From the NCBI GenBank assembly GCA_947165285.1, contig CAMUZS010000001.1, positions 248,001 to 312,000 on the forward strand: 64,000 nucleotides of DNA. Direction: 5' to 3'. The notes under the pieces were generated by a model that saw only the letters and a program-made list of their open reading frames with translations, made no database searches and was not told the origin of the DNA. The position numbers were made by a program, and so were the translations under genes. The DNA comes from an uncultured Mycoplasmatota bacterium. Its GTDB lineage: Bacteria > Bacillota_I > Bacilli_A > RF39 > UBA660. Shown here in pieces: positions 34,119 through 43,172 of this stretch (the stretch's first letter is position 1; each line of letters begins with the position of its first letter).

Positions 34119-35090
34119 TCAATTAATTAATGACTTTCTAATATTTATTAAATTGTAATATTTTTTATTAATCTTAAAAGTACATGCTTTTTTTACCTTT
34201 ATAAATCCAAGTGTAGATATAACAATATCGCTATTATCTTCTAATTTTATTTCTATATATTCTATATTATCATCTTTATATAATTTTTTTATTTTAACTA
34301 AATTACTCATATAAAAAGTAATACTATTATATCCAAAATCTTTTAAATATAAAAGATTTTCAATATTAAATATTTGATCTATTTTACTTTGATATGTAAT
34401 TGGTCTAACAAAATATTTAGTATTAATTCTCTTTATTAAATTGTAATCATCTTTTTCATAAAAAGTATTTTTATATGAAAAACCAGGAGTATCAATTATT
34501 TTATAATCATTAATATTTATTTCTATATAATCTAGTGTAGTATTTAATACACTTGAAGTAGTTATTGTATTATTATTTTTTAATTTATTAATTAAAGTTG
34601 ATTTACCTGCATTAGTATATCCAAGTATATAACACTCTCTTTTATTGTTACTATCTAAAATAGAAAATATTTTATCAACATTATCATCTTTTAATGAACT
34701 TAAAAATATTATATCATCATCTATATCATAAATATTTCTTATATTATTAGTTAATTTATTTATACTAATACTATTAAATATTAAATCACTTTTTGATATT
34801 ACTAATGTCTTATTAATTTTAATTTTTTTAAACGAATTAATACTTTCATCACATATATTAAATAAATCAATTAAAAAAAAGGCATAAGCATTACTATTAT
34901 TAACATCACTTATAATTTTTTCGTCATCTACATTTTTATCATTGTTTTCCATTTTATTATAATGTATTAATTTAAAACATCTTTGACAATATAAACCATC
35001 ATTATATTTATCTTCGATAATGTAACCTATTTTATCAGGATCAGTTGTTTGAAGTATTGTTCCACAACCAACACATTTTTTAATTTCCAT
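34119..35090 (-). CDS. yqeH: YqeH-type circularly permuted ribosome-assembly GTPase
   Basis: A 30S ribosome biogenesis GTPase. An N-terminal zinc finger is visible (CVGCG near residue 5, CQRC about 30 residues later). The GTPase motifs appear in permuted order: SKSD (G4) near 100, then GYTNAGKSTL (G1) near 165 and DTPGF (G3) near 200. A C-terminal basic domain follows. The ATG giving MEIKKCVGC is preferred with AAGGAAAAG upstream; it overlaps yqeG by 11 bases. The yqeG-yqeH pairing is a classic Firmicutes arrangement. Confidence 0.93.
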   Translation of the reverse strand: MEIKKCVGCGTILQTTDPDKIGYIIEDKYNDGLYCQRCFKLIHYNKMENNDKNVDDEKIISDVNNSNAYAFFLIDLFNICDESINSFKKIKINKTLVISKSDLIFNSISINKLTNNIRNIYDIDDDIIFLSSLKDDNVDKIFSILDSNNKRECYILGYTNAGKSTLINKLKNNNTITTSSVLNTTLDYIEININDYKIIDTPGFSYKNTFYEKDDYNLIKRINTKYFVRPITYQSKIDQIFNIENLLYLKDFGYNSITFYMSNLVKIKKLYKDDNIEYIEIKLEDNSDIVISTLGFIKVKKACTFKINKKYYNLINIRKSLIN

Positions 35091-35604
35091 AATACTTTTC
35101 CTTTTCATAGATTCCTTTTTTATTTAATCTTTTTAATATCATTTTCTCAATTTTACGATTAAGCTTAGTAAATAATTTATCCTCAGGAGATAATCTATCT
35201 ACAAAAATGGAAGTAATACCTACTTTATTTGCACCTAAAACATCAGTTAGTATTTGATCACCAACTGCAGCAACTTCACTTACATCATATTTATATATTT
35301 TTAGAATCTTTTTATATTTTCGCTTTAATGGTTTCATTGACATACATGCAGAATCTACATTTAATACTTCTTTAAATGGAGCAACACGAGACTTTCTACT
35401 ATTAGAAACAATTATTGCTTTTAAATTCAAATCATCTAATTTTGCAAATAATTCTTTTACTTCATTATTTGGTTTATCCTCAGTAAGAAGTGCTAGAGTA
35501 TTATCTAAATCAAATAATATACATTTTATTCCATTCTCTTTTAATTTATTAAAATTTATATTAAAAACATTTTTTGCATAAATATCAGGAATAAATAAAT
35601 TCAT
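35080..35604 (-). CDS. yqeG: YqeG-family HAD phosphatase
   Basis: A HAD IIIA-type phosphatase of 174 residues with the nucleophile motif LFDLDNTLA (near 34-42), VSNSRK as motif II, and KP... followed by VGDQILTDVLGANK as motif IV. The family is widespread in Firmicutes and resembles mitochondrial PGP phosphatase GEP4, so phosphatidylglycerophosphate or a related lipid phosphate is a possible substrate. The ATG at 35604 follows GGTGAT. It overlaps yqeH downstream and is separated from the lipoprotein gene by a few bases. Confidence 0.9.
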   Translation of the reverse strand: MNLFIPDIYAKNVFNINFNKLKENGIKCILFDLDNTLALLTEDKPNNEVKELFAKLDDLNLKAIIVSNSRKSRVAPFKEVLNVDSACMSMKPLKRKYKKILKIYKYDVSEVAAVGDQILTDVLGANKVGITSIFVDRLSPEDKLFTKLNRKIEKMILKRLNKKGIYEKEKYYGN

Positions 35605-35609
35605 ATAAA

Positions 35610-36164
35610 TCACCTATCCATACATGTACTTTTTTTAGATTTTGTTAATATTTCATTACAATATTCATCATAACATAAAAACTTATCTTTATAATAAAAT
35701 TTAAAATTATTATCTAATTCTATAATATTTTTATTTATTTTATAATTACCTTTATATTCATAAGCATCTAAAGTAGTTAAAGACTTATCATATACATAAG
35801 AATCATTTTTAATAATTAATTCATCAACAACTGCATTTTGTTTAAATGATTTAATTGAATTAATATCACTATATTTTTTTAATTCTTGTTCATATTTTTC
35901 AATATTGTCTTCATTTTTATAATATATTGTAATCATTTTTGATGAATCTTCAATTTTATCTATAACATCATATGATTTTATATCATCAATAGTTTTTAAA
36001 TAATCAGTAATTTTATTTAAATTATCATCACTTATATTTTCATTTAAAATAACTAATGAAGTTGCAACATCACTATATTTACACCATGTTCCTTCAAATT
36101 TAGAAGCACACCCTGTTATAATAATAAATAAAAATAAGATAATAATTAACTTAACATTTTTCAT
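35610..36164 (-). CDS. Unrecognised lipoprotein
   Basis: A 184-residue protein with a type II signal peptide ending in ITGC (C19). The mature domain begins KFEGTWCKY and contains FEGTW-like and YEYKGNYKINKNIIELDN patterns seen in small lipocalin- or META-like bacterial lipoproteins, with four further Cys (27, about 169, 174, 182) that could form disulfides. I cannot name the family. It is the first gene of the unit leading to yqeG, yqeH and mutL, and divergent from sigK. Confidence 0.6.
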   Translation of the reverse strand: MKNVKLIIILFLFIIITGCASKFEGTWCKYSDVATSLVILNENISDDNLNKITDYLKTIDDIKSYDVIDKIEDSSKMITIYYKNEDNIEKYEQELKKYSDINSIKSFKQNAVVDELIIKNDSYVYDKSLTTLDAYEYKGNYKINKNIIELDNNFKFYYKDKFLCYDEYCNEILTKSKKSTCMDR

Positions 36165-36230
36165 AAAATCACCAATTATATTTTATCATGAATTTGTTAA
36201 AATATAAATAATATTTAATGGGTGATATAT

Positions 36231-36923
36231 TTGTTAAGTAGTTTATTAACATTAATAAAAACAACATTATTTTTTACAGGAAGTTATTCCAATACCGTTT
36301 TTTTAGAACCATTATCTAAGGAAGAAGAAGCAATATATATAGATAAAATGCTTGATGGTGATAAAAAAGCTAGAAATAAATTAATTGAACATAATTTAAG
36401 ATTGGTAGCTCATATAGTAAAAAAATTTGAATCAAAAAATAATGATTCAGATGATTTAATAGGAATAGGAACTATTGGTTTAATTAAAGGAATAGATTCT
36501 TATACAAAAGAAAGAGATACAAAAATTACGACATATGTTGCTAGATGTATAGAAAATGAAATATTAATGCACTTTAGATCTATAAAAAAATATAATAACA
36601 CTATATCTTTAGATGATAATATTGGATATGATAAAGATGGAAATTTAATATCTTTAATAGATATATTAAAAGATGGTGATGTATCTATTGAAGAAAAAAT
36701 AGATTTAAAAGAAAATATAGATTATGTTAAAAAATACATGTCCAAATTAAATAATAGAGAAAAAGAAATTATTATTAAAAGATTTGGACTTAATAATACT
36801 AAAGAAATGACACAAAAAGAAATTGCAAAAGAATTACATATTTCCAGAAGTTATGTATCTAGAATTGAAAAAAGAGCTATTACTAAAATATTAAGATCTT
36901 TTATCAAAGAAAAAAAGTATTAA
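36231..36923 (+). CDS. sigK: RNA polymerase sporulation sigma factor SigK
   Basis: Late mother-cell sigma factor of sporulation. The sequence follows Bacillus SigK closely: RNKLIEHNLRLVAHIVKKFE (region 2.1), DDLIGIGTIGLIKGI, YVARCIENEILMHFR (region 2.4), and REKEIIIKRFGL with SRSYVSRIEKRA (region 4.2). The hydrophobic N-terminal 20 or so residues match the pro-sequence removed by SpoIVFB. The gene is uninterrupted, with no skin-type insertion. The TTG at 36231 with GGGTGAT four bases upstream is preferred to a GTG at 36222 that is part of that site. It lies close to the gerA-like genes. Confidence 0.95.
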   Translation: MLSSLLTLIKTTLFFTGSYSNTVFLEPLSKEEEAIYIDKMLDGDKKARNKLIEHNLRLVAHIVKKFESKNNDSDDLIGIGTIGLIKGIDSYTKERDTKITTYVARCIENEILMHFRSIKKYNNTISLDDNIGYDKDGNLISLIDILKDGDVSIEEKIDLKENIDYVKKYMSKLNNREKEIIIKRFGLNNTKEMTQKEIAKELHISRSYVSRIEKRAITKILRSFIKEKKY

Positions 36924-36936
36924 AAATTAATACTTT
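36914..36936. terminator. Hairpin between sigK and divIVA
   Basis: A 10-bp stem (36914-36923 with 36927-36936) with an AAA loop between convergent genes. Confidence 0.65.
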
Positions 36937-37355
36937 ACATCATCTATATTATCAATTAATTCTTTTTGTTCTTCGATTACTTGTTTAACTCTATTTTTAT
37001 ATATTTCAACTCTTCTTTGTAATTCTCTTGCATCATTTTCTGCTTTTTCAGCTTTTATTAATGCATCATTTATTATTCTTGATGCATTTTTTCTTGCATC
37101 ATTTATAATCATTTCTGCTTCATCTTTAGAAGTTCTTCTTATTTGATTAGCAGTATCATTTGCAAATATAATTGCTTTATTTAGAGTTTCCTCTAAATTT
37201 TGATATTTATCATTTTCTTGTTTTAATCTTTCTAATTCTAAATCAGTCTCTTTTAGACGATTAAGCATATCTTCATAATTTTTTGTGACATCAGAAATAA
37301 AGTTATTAACTTCATTTTTGTTATAACCATTAAAAGAAGTACTAAACTTTTTCAT
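36927..37355 (-). CDS. DivIVA-domain protein
   Basis: A 142-residue coiled-coil protein. The N terminus FSTSFNGYNKNEVNNFISDV is the DivIVA membrane- and curvature-binding segment (FxxxxxGYxxxEVxxFI). The remainder is one long coiled coil, with a RRTSKDEAEMIINDARKNA segment typical of DivIVA. The ATG at 37355 with GGTGAT upstream is chosen. It is downstream of sepF, the usual Firmicutes division cluster order. A second DivIVA/GpsB protein is encoded at 56 kb. Confidence 0.9.
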   Translation of the reverse strand: MKKFSTSFNGYNKNEVNNFISDVTKNYEDMLNRLKETDLELERLKQENDKYQNLEETLNKAIIFANDTANQIRRTSKDEAEMIINDARKNASRIINDALIKAEKAENDARELQRRVEIYKNRVKQVIEEQKELIDNIDDVKY

Positions 37356-37375
37356 GAGAATCACCTACTTACTTT

Positions 37376-37786
37376 CTACCACTCAACTTCGTCTTCAACA
37401 TTGTCTTTTGATTTATCTTGATCTTCAGATATTTTTCCTTGAACTGCAACATTATTTGGAGCACATAAATAAATACCCACACCAACTTTTTGCATAGTTC
37501 CACCAATTGCATATATACAACCACTTAGAAAATCAATTATTCTTTTAGCTTGATCTGAAGTAACTCTTTTTAAGTTAACAACAACACTATTTCTTTTCTT
37601 TAAATGATCTGCTATTTGTTGTGATTCTGAATATGCACGTGGTTCAAGTAAAATCATTTTATTATTAGTAATATCTAATTCTTTTCCTTTACTATCTTTA
37701 TTTTCATAATATACATCATCTGTAGTATCATATTCTACTTCATCAGTATCAATTCCAATCATTTTTTTTAATTTTTTTAATGCCAT
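37376..37786 (-). CDS. sepF: Cell division protein SepF
   Basis: Membrane-associated FtsZ anchor. The N-terminal amphipathic helix ([10 protein letters not shown]) is followed by a linker and the SepF core (about 45-125): [29 protein letters not shown], ... [21 protein letters not shown], and IYLCAPNNV. The length of 136 residues is normal. It precedes divIVA by 20 bases and has a strong promoter. ftsA and ftsZ lie 15 kb away on the same strand. Confidence 0.95.
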   Translation of the reverse strand: MALKKLKKMIGIDTDEVEYDTTDDVYYENKDSKGKELDITNNKMILLEPRAYSESQQIADHLKKRNSVVVNLKRVTSDQAKRIIDFLSGCIYAIGGTMQKVGVGIYLCAPNNVAVQGKISEDQDKSKDNVEDEVEW

Positions 37787-37813
37787 AATATAGTCTCCTA
37801 TCTTAACTATTTA

Positions 37814-37842
37814 ATTATATCTAATTTTTTTATATTTTTCAA
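37814..37842 (-). promoter_or_regulatory. sepF-divIVA promoter
   Basis: TTGAAA, 17-bp spacer, TATAAT on the minus strand, 28 bases before the sepF start. Confidence 0.75.
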
Positions 37843-37852
37843 TAATATTTAT

Positions 37853-37883
37853 AAAAAAAGTACATCTTTTTTAGATATACTTT
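37853..37883 (-). terminator. mtaB terminator
   Basis: An 11-bp stem with one wobble pair (37857-37867 with 37873-37883) followed by TTTTTTTAT on the minus strand. Confidence 0.75.
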
Positions 37884-37889
37884 ACTATT

Positions 37890-39167
37890 TTACATTACTA
37901 ATTTTCCAAATACTTTATCTTTTTCTATTTTTGTTATTTTTACCTTCACAATAGTATTTTTTTCAATTATTTCATCTATTTCTACTTTTATATAATTTGA
38001 AGTATGCCCAATTGATTTATTATCTATTATTTCCTCAATTAATACTTCCAATTCTTTATTTAAAAATGATTTGTTATAATTATATTCTAGTTCATCTGAA
38101 ACTTTAATTAAATCTCTTGATCTTTGTTTTTTTATACCATTTTCTAAGTGACCTTCCATTAATGCAGCTCTAGTACCATCTCTTTTTGAATATGGAAATA
38201 CATGAATTTTGGCAAAATTAATCTTTTTACAAAATTCTACACATTCTAAAAAATCTTCTTCACTTTCTTGTGGAAAACCTACTATTACATCTGTAGATAT
38301 GTTAATACTTGGTCTTATTGATCTTATTTTATTAATTTTATCTAAGAAATACTTTTTATCGTATTTTCTATTCATTAATTTTAATATTTTTTCACTACCA
38401 GATTGAAGTGGTATATGTAAGTGATCACATAATTTTTGATTATTTTTTAAAAAATTTAAAAATTTATCATTTAATTCTGTTATTTCAATTGATGAAAGTC
38501 TTATTCTTTCTAAGCCTTTAATTGTAACTAGTTTTTCAAGCAAATCTACTAAATCATAATTTGTTCCAGCACCATAAGATCCAGTATGTATACCAGTTAA
38601 TACTATTTCTTTATGATTATTTTCTACTAATTTTTTTGCTTCTTCAAAGGCTTGATTTATATCCTTACTTCTAATATTTCCTCTCATATATGGAATTATA
38701 CAAAAAGCACAAAAATTATTACATCCATCTTGAATTTTCATAAATGCTCTTGTATGAGATGAAAATTTATCTACTTCCATATTTTCGAATTCTAAATTTC
38801 TATCTTCATAAAATTTAACATATTTTTCTTTATCTTTTAAATAATTATTAATTAAATCTACTATTTTAGATTTTTCATTATTACCTATTAATATATCTAT
38901 ATCTAAATCAAGTAATTTTTCTTTATGATTTTGAGCAGAACATCCACATACTATTAAAATAGCATTTTTATTCTCTCTTTTATGATATCTAATTAATTTT
39001 CTTGATTTAGCATCAGCCATATTAGTTACAGAACATGTATTTATAATTAAAATATCAGCATCATTATCTAGAGTTTCAATAAAATTATTTGTAAGTAATT
39101 TTTCCTTCATCATTTCTGATTCATATATATTTACTTTACAACCTAAAGTAATTATTTTGAATTTCAT
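37890..39167 (-). CDS. mtaB: tRNA (t6A37) methylthiotransferase MtaB
   Basis: Radical SAM enzyme that converts t6A to ms2t6A at position 37 of ANN-reading tRNAs. Three domains are visible: the MTTase N-terminal domain with three Cys (LGCKVN, NTCSVT, CGCSAQ), the radical SAM motif CNNFCAFC near residue 146, and a C-terminal TRAM domain. The 425-residue length and GCKVNIYESE start fit MtaB rather than MiaB (which has GCQMN). A separate transcript is likely. Confidence 0.93.
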   Translation of the reverse strand: MKFKIITLGCKVNIYESEMMKEKLLTNNFIETLDNDADILIINTCSVTNMADAKSRKLIRYHKRENKNAILIVCGCSAQNHKEKLLDLDIDILIGNNEKSKIVDLINNYLKDKEKYVKFYEDRNLEFENMEVDKFSSHTRAFMKIQDGCNNFCAFCIIPYMRGNIRSKDINQAFEEAKKLVENNHKEIVLTGIHTGSYGAGTNYDLVDLLEKLVTIKGLERIRLSSIEITELNDKFLNFLKNNQKLCDHLHIPLQSGSEKILKLMNRKYDKKYFLDKINKIRSIRPSINISTDVIVGFPQESEEDFLECVEFCKKINFAKIHVFPYSKRDGTRAALMEGHLENGIKKQRSRDLIKVSDELEYNYNKSFLNKELEVLIEEIIDNKSIGHTSNYIKVEIDEIIEKNTIVKVKITKIEKDKVFGKLVM

Positions 39168-39213
39168 TTATATCACTTCTTTTCGTATAGTATTATATAT
39201 TATTAATTAATAA

Positions 39214-39240
39214 AATAAAAGATTAAGTTATACTTAATCT
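39214..39240 (-). terminator. Terminator of the 183-residue membrane protein gene
   Basis: A 9-bp stem (39220-39228 with 39232-39240) followed by TTTTATTTTATT on the minus strand. Confidence 0.7.
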
Positions 39241-39772
39241 AATTTAACATTTTTTGCAATTTTTTTAATGTTTCTAAAAACGCTTCTTCTTTATCATAAC
39301 TAATAAGTACAGAAGATTTTTTATCATCAACTTTTTTAGGTTTTACAATTTTATCTGTAGTAATTTTAATAGGTTTAGTTAAAAAATTAGTATCAACTGA
39401 TTTTATTTTAAATCCATCAATATCTTCTTCTTTTTTATAACTAATTTCACTATTATCTTGCATTGCAAGTAACTCATCATATGATATTACTGCTTTTTCT
39501 TCTTGCTCTTTTTCATAATCATTTAAATTAATTGGAGTACTTTGATTTTCTTCAATTTGTTTTGAAATGCTAACTAAATCTAACTCTTCATCAGTGTTTT
39601 CTAATTCATCATCTTCATAATCTTCAACATCTATATCATCGTTATTTAACTTTATAATATAAATTAAACACACAACTAAAATTAGTAGACCTACTATTGC
39701 TACTAAAAATAATACATCCATAAAATTAAGTGATTTTATAAAATTTATGAAATTATTAATTATACTTTTCAT
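39239..39772 (-). CDS. Unrecognised single-helix membrane protein
   Basis: A 177-residue protein with one membrane helix (about 15-38) and a long acidic, probably disordered cytoplasmic tail rich in Asp, Glu, Ser and Lys. The start at 39772 has GTGGTGATG upstream; a longer frame begins six codons earlier. It lies just after the end of the Tad-like operon but beyond its terminator, so membership in that system is uncertain. The topology recalls division or scaffold proteins of the ZipA/EzrA style only in a general way; I do not assign a function. Confidence 0.55.
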   Translation of the reverse strand: MKSIINNFINFIKSLNFMDVLFLVAIVGLLILVVCLIYIIKLNNDDIDVEDYEDDELENTDEELDLVSISKQIEENQSTPINLNDYEKEQEEKAVISYDELLAMQDNSEISYKKEEDIDGFKIKSVDTNFLTKPIKITTDKIVKPKKVDDKKSSVLISYDKEEAFLETLKKLQKMLN

Positions 39773-39857
39773 AACTACATCACCACACAATTATTTTATC
39801 ATATTTATGATGTAAAAGTTATATTTAATGTGGTAGTTTACATTTTTAATATGTAAA

Positions 39858-39884
39858 TAAAAAAAGATATTTTTTAATATCTTT
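39858..39884 (-). terminator. Terminator of the Tad-like operon
   Basis: A 9-bp stem (39863-39871 with 39876-39884) with a T-rich tail on the minus strand, overlapping the last gene's stop. Confidence 0.75.
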
Positions 39885-40672
39885 TACATATTCATCATTT
39901 GTAATACAGCAAATATTAACAATATCATAACTCCTGCTCCAGTTGCTATTAACATTGACATTGTTTTATTTTCCATTTTATCAAGTCTTTCCTTATATCT
40001 AGTTTCTCTAGCTTTTTGTTGAAGAGATGAAATAGATCTAGAAAATGTTAACAATTGTTCTTGTTTTCTTTCTTGTTTTCCTAAACCTAAACGATATAAT
40101 AATCTCATCATTCTCATTGAATCTCTTACTGGATAAGTTTGAGCAAATTCCATATAAGGTTGAATAGTAGAATCACCTGCATTAATTTCTGCGATCATTT
40201 GTTGAAGACCTTTTCTAAATATTTCAGGTGCACTATCTATAGATTTACCAAGTGCTACTGGAACTGTATAATGTTGAATTAATATTTCTAAACCTTTTAA
40301 GTAATGTGGAAGTAATGAATCTATTTCATGTAAATGCGCTTTATAATACTTCTTTAAACCTGAATATCCACTTTTAAATATAACAAATGCCACTATAACA
40401 GCTGCTAAAACATAAAGATAAGAAATATTATTAATAAATAACATTAATAAAATTAAACCTACCATTGCTCCATTTCTAATTCTTTTACCAAACAAAAAGT
40501 CAGGATCAACAGATTCACCATATTTAGCACGAACTAAGAAGTCATAATCTTCTTCTTTAAATCTTTTAAAATATGATTTATTATCATCTACCAATTTATT
40601 TAAATCAATTATTTTTGTATATTGTAAAGCCATAACTAAAACGGCTGCATAAATTAATATCTCAAAATACAT
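39884..40672 (-). CDS. TadC-like inner membrane platform protein (T2SSF family)
   Basis: A 262-residue membrane protein with helices near residues 2-18, 71-90, 95-112 and 240-260 and a central cytoplasmic helical bundle (HEIDSLLPHYLKGLEILIQHY ... GKQERKQEQLLTFSRSISSLQQKARETRYKERLDKM). The latter matches the GspF/TadB/TadC fold that couples the ATPase to subunit insertion. It starts 2 bases after the TadB-like gene. The partner order ATPase-TadB-TadC is that of Tad loci. Confidence 0.8.
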   Translation of the reverse strand: MYFEILIYAAVLVMALQYTKIIDLNKLVDDNKSYFKRFKEEDYDFLVRAKYGESVDPDFLFGKRIRNGAMVGLILLMLFINNISYLYVLAAVIVAFVIFKSGYSGLKKYYKAHLHEIDSLLPHYLKGLEILIQHYTVPVALGKSIDSAPEIFRKGLQQMIAEINAGDSTIQPYMEFAQTYPVRDSMRMMRLLYRLGLGKQERKQEQLLTFSRSISSLQQKARETRYKERLDKMENKTMSMLIATGAGVMILLIFAVLQMMNM

Positions 40673-40674
40673 AA

Positions 40675-41577
40675 TTACTCAACCCCCACATCTTCATTGT
40701 AATATTTCTCTCCTGTAAGTAAGAAATAACAATTAATAAGAATTATTGCATGAAGTAATATATCAACATACCACATGTCAAGTAATTTAATATATGAATC
40801 TTTTCCAAGTAAGAATTGCATTGCCATTACTAAGAAAAATAATGCTAAACCAAATGTTACAAATCTTGTGTGGAAATTAGCTCTATCCATTCTATCTCTA
40901 TATACACCTTCAACTAATGCATCTATATCTAAAGACATATTTTCTAAAGATTCTCCTGAATCTCTAGCACCTTCTTTAGTTATTTGGTAGAAAAGTTGAT
41001 GCATATTTTTAACCATATAATATGGATATTTTTCATCAAAAAATGCAATAGATTGATCAATTGTACCATTAGTATATGACATATCAATCATAGTTTGAAC
41101 ATCAGATAATACAGGATCTTCTAAAATACCTGATTGAACAACACCCTCTAATGATTTAACAAATGATTGTGTAGTATTAAATTCCATAATAACATTTGTA
41201 GTATAAGTTTGAATTTGTTCAAATATATATTCACTATATAATCTTTTATACTTTAAAAATGCTAAATAAGGTACTGCAAAAGTTGCAGCTGCAGCATATA
41301 TTAAAGTAATTAATGGATTATAAAAGTAAAGATATGAAATAACAGATGCTAGACCTGCAAACATTGCAATTTGAGTAACATATTGTTTAGTTGTATAATC
41401 TTGTCCCAATTCTTTAATTTTTGCTCTCATTTGTTTAAAACTATATGGAGCAAATTTATCATACAAATCCTTTGTTTGTTTTGTAATAAGCTTTGTTGTT
41501 TCAGCAACTGAGGAATTTTGACTTTTATTATAAACTATAGCAAATATTGCAATTATAACTAAAATAACTAGTTCCAT
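40675..41577 (-). CDS. TadB-like inner membrane platform protein (T2SSF family)
   Basis: A 300-residue membrane protein. An N-terminal helix (about 2-14), a pair of helices near 75-110 and a pair near 240-290 flank a cytoplasmic domain with FNTTQSFVKSLEGVVQSGILEDPVLSDVQTMI. The GESLENMSLDIDALVEGVYRDRMDRANF segment precedes the C-terminal pair. This fits the TadB arrangement. AGGAGAG precedes the ATG at 41577; a longer frame overlaps the ATPase gene and is rejected. Likely forms the assembly platform with the TadC-like protein. Confidence 0.8.
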   Translation of the reverse strand: MELVILVIIAIFAIVYNKSQNSSVAETTKLITKQTKDLYDKFAPYSFKQMRAKIKELGQDYTTKQYVTQIAMFAGLASVISYLYFYNPLITLIYAAAATFAVPYLAFLKYKRLYSEYIFEQIQTYTTNVIMEFNTTQSFVKSLEGVVQSGILEDPVLSDVQTMIDMSYTNGTIDQSIAFFDEKYPYYMVKNMHQLFYQITKEGARDSGESLENMSLDIDALVEGVYRDRMDRANFHTRFVTFGLALFFLVMAMQFLLGKDSYIKLLDMWYVDILLHAIILINCYFLLTGEKYYNEDVGVE

Positions 41578-41596
41578 AACTCTCCTCTTTTCTATA

Positions 41597-43144
41597 TTAC
41601 ATATTAACTGATGAAATATCATCAGGATTTGTAAATTGTGGTTTTATAGTTTGTACAACCTCTTCTTGGACAGGTTCTTCTTTTTTAGTAGCTGCAGCAT
41701 ATGGGTTTGTTGGATTAATATTTAAATTAACATTTGGTGTAACTTGTACTTGATCTGGTACTTGATTAACTGGAGCTTCTTGAACTTGTGGAACAACTTG
41801 AGGTTCTACATTGTTTATTGGTTGTTGATTTAAATTATTATTTTGCACATTTTGATCCAAAGCTTGTTGCATTGGAGATGGTTGCATTAAATCAGGTTTA
41901 ACCATATTTTCTTGAATATCTATATTTTGCATTGGTTGTTGATTTACATTAACATTATTATTAACATTAGGATTAATAACTGGATTAGTAGATGCTTGTT
42001 CTGGTACAACTAATTTTTCAATTTCTAAAGCACTACCCTTAGGTGTTGAAGTATCAGTTTTATCATCACCTACTTGTTCATTTAAATCACCTAAACCAAA
42101 TACATCCTCTGGTAAAATAACATTTTGAATGCTCATATAATCTACTAGATGAGCTGTTGGATTATGTAAAGTAAAAGTTCCATCTAAAGATTTTTTATAA
42201 ATCATATTTGTTTGTGGAACATTATCATCATCAACATAAAATTCACAAACTTCAATAATTTCTCTTTGAAATCTATTTAATCTTTTACTAAAATATCCTT
42301 TTATATATACACCTATTTGTACATATCTATGTATTGTTGTTAAAAACTGTTCTACTTCTTGAGAAGTTTCAAGTAGTGAATACATACGAAGAGGTATAGA
42401 TGTTGCTTTATCAGCGTGAATTGTTGAAAGTATATTATGACCTGAAGAAATAGAGTTTCTTACAGCCATAACAGCTTCTGCTGAACGAACTTCTGATAAT
42501 AAAATCCACTTAGGATTTTGTCTCATACATGTAACAAGCACATCAGTATAAGATGCAATATTATTTGTTTTCATAGCAACTATATCACGATGTGGAAAAA
42601 TTCTATCAAGGTGAAGTTCTAATGTATCTTCAATTGTAATTATTTTTTCATTTTCAGCTGTATGAGAAGCTAAATATTTAACAAATTCTGTTTTACCTGA
42701 ACCTGTTTCTCCAGAAACAATTATATTACAATGTCCTTGAACACATTTAATTAAGAAGTCATGTACTTTTTCAATAACATAATCTTCTTTCATTAATTTA
42801 TCTTTATTTAATCTAATTTTAGCAGGTGTTTTACGAATTAAACAAGCAATACCATTCGTAGCTATAGAATCATGAACAAAATTCATACGAAGTTCAGCTG
42901 ATTCTGAGTCTAAGAATGGATGTGCCATATTAAACGTTTTACCCATAACATTAGAGCATTGAAAAGCAAGCTTTTCCATGAAAGCATTATTAATGTCAGG
43001 TCTATCTACTTGAAATACACCCTTAGATAACGTTTTAAGCCATACTTGGCCTCCATTAGAATAAGAAATATCTGTTATATCATCATCTTGTAAAAACTCT
43101 GTAAGAGGTCCAAAATCTATTTGAGAAAAGACCGCATCATTCAT
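41597..43144 (-). CDS. TadA/CpaF-type secretion ATPase with long Asn/Gln/Pro tail
   Basis: A 515-residue ATPase powering a Tad-like machine. The N-terminal domain (about 1-125) precedes the ATPase core with Walker A GETGSGKT at 145-152, an Asp box (TIEDTLEL), a Walker B region (WILLSEVRSAEAV) and a His box (GHNILSTIHA). The core ends near residue 360. The last 150 or so residues are low-complexity, rich in Asn, Gln, Pro and Val (NVNVNQQPMQN, NNNLNQQPINN), which is unusual for TadA. The ATG at 43144 follows GGTGAT. It is followed by the TadB- and TadC-like genes. Confidence 0.92.
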   Translation of the reverse strand: MNDAVFSQIDFGPLTEFLQDDDITDISYSNGGQVWLKTLSKGVFQVDRPDINNAFMEKLAFQCSNVMGKTFNMAHPFLDSESAELRMNFVHDSIATNGIACLIRKTPAKIRLNKDKLMKEDYVIEKVHDFLIKCVQGHCNIIVSGETGSGKTEFVKYLASHTAENEKIITIEDTLELHLDRIFPHRDIVAMKTNNIASYTDVLVTCMRQNPKWILLSEVRSAEAVMAVRNSISSGHNILSTIHADKATSIPLRMYSLLETSQEVEQFLTTIHRYVQIGVYIKGYFSKRLNRFQREIIEVCEFYVDDDNVPQTNMIYKKSLDGTFTLHNPTAHLVDYMSIQNVILPEDVFGLGDLNEQVGDDKTDTSTPKGSALEIEKLVVPEQASTNPVINPNVNNNVNVNQQPMQNIDIQENMVKPDLMQPSPMQQALDQNVQNNNLNQQPINNVEPQVVPQVQEAPVNQVPDQVQVTPNVNLNINPTNPYAAATKKEEPVQEEVVQTIKPQFTNPDDISSVNM

Positions 43145-43172
43145 TATTATCACCCACTTTTATTATCTTTTT

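Noticed and set aside
39837-39857. TTTACAT/ATGTAAA inverted repeat just before the Tad-like operon terminator
   Set aside because: It lacks a T run and lies between two units with their own signals; likely incidental.
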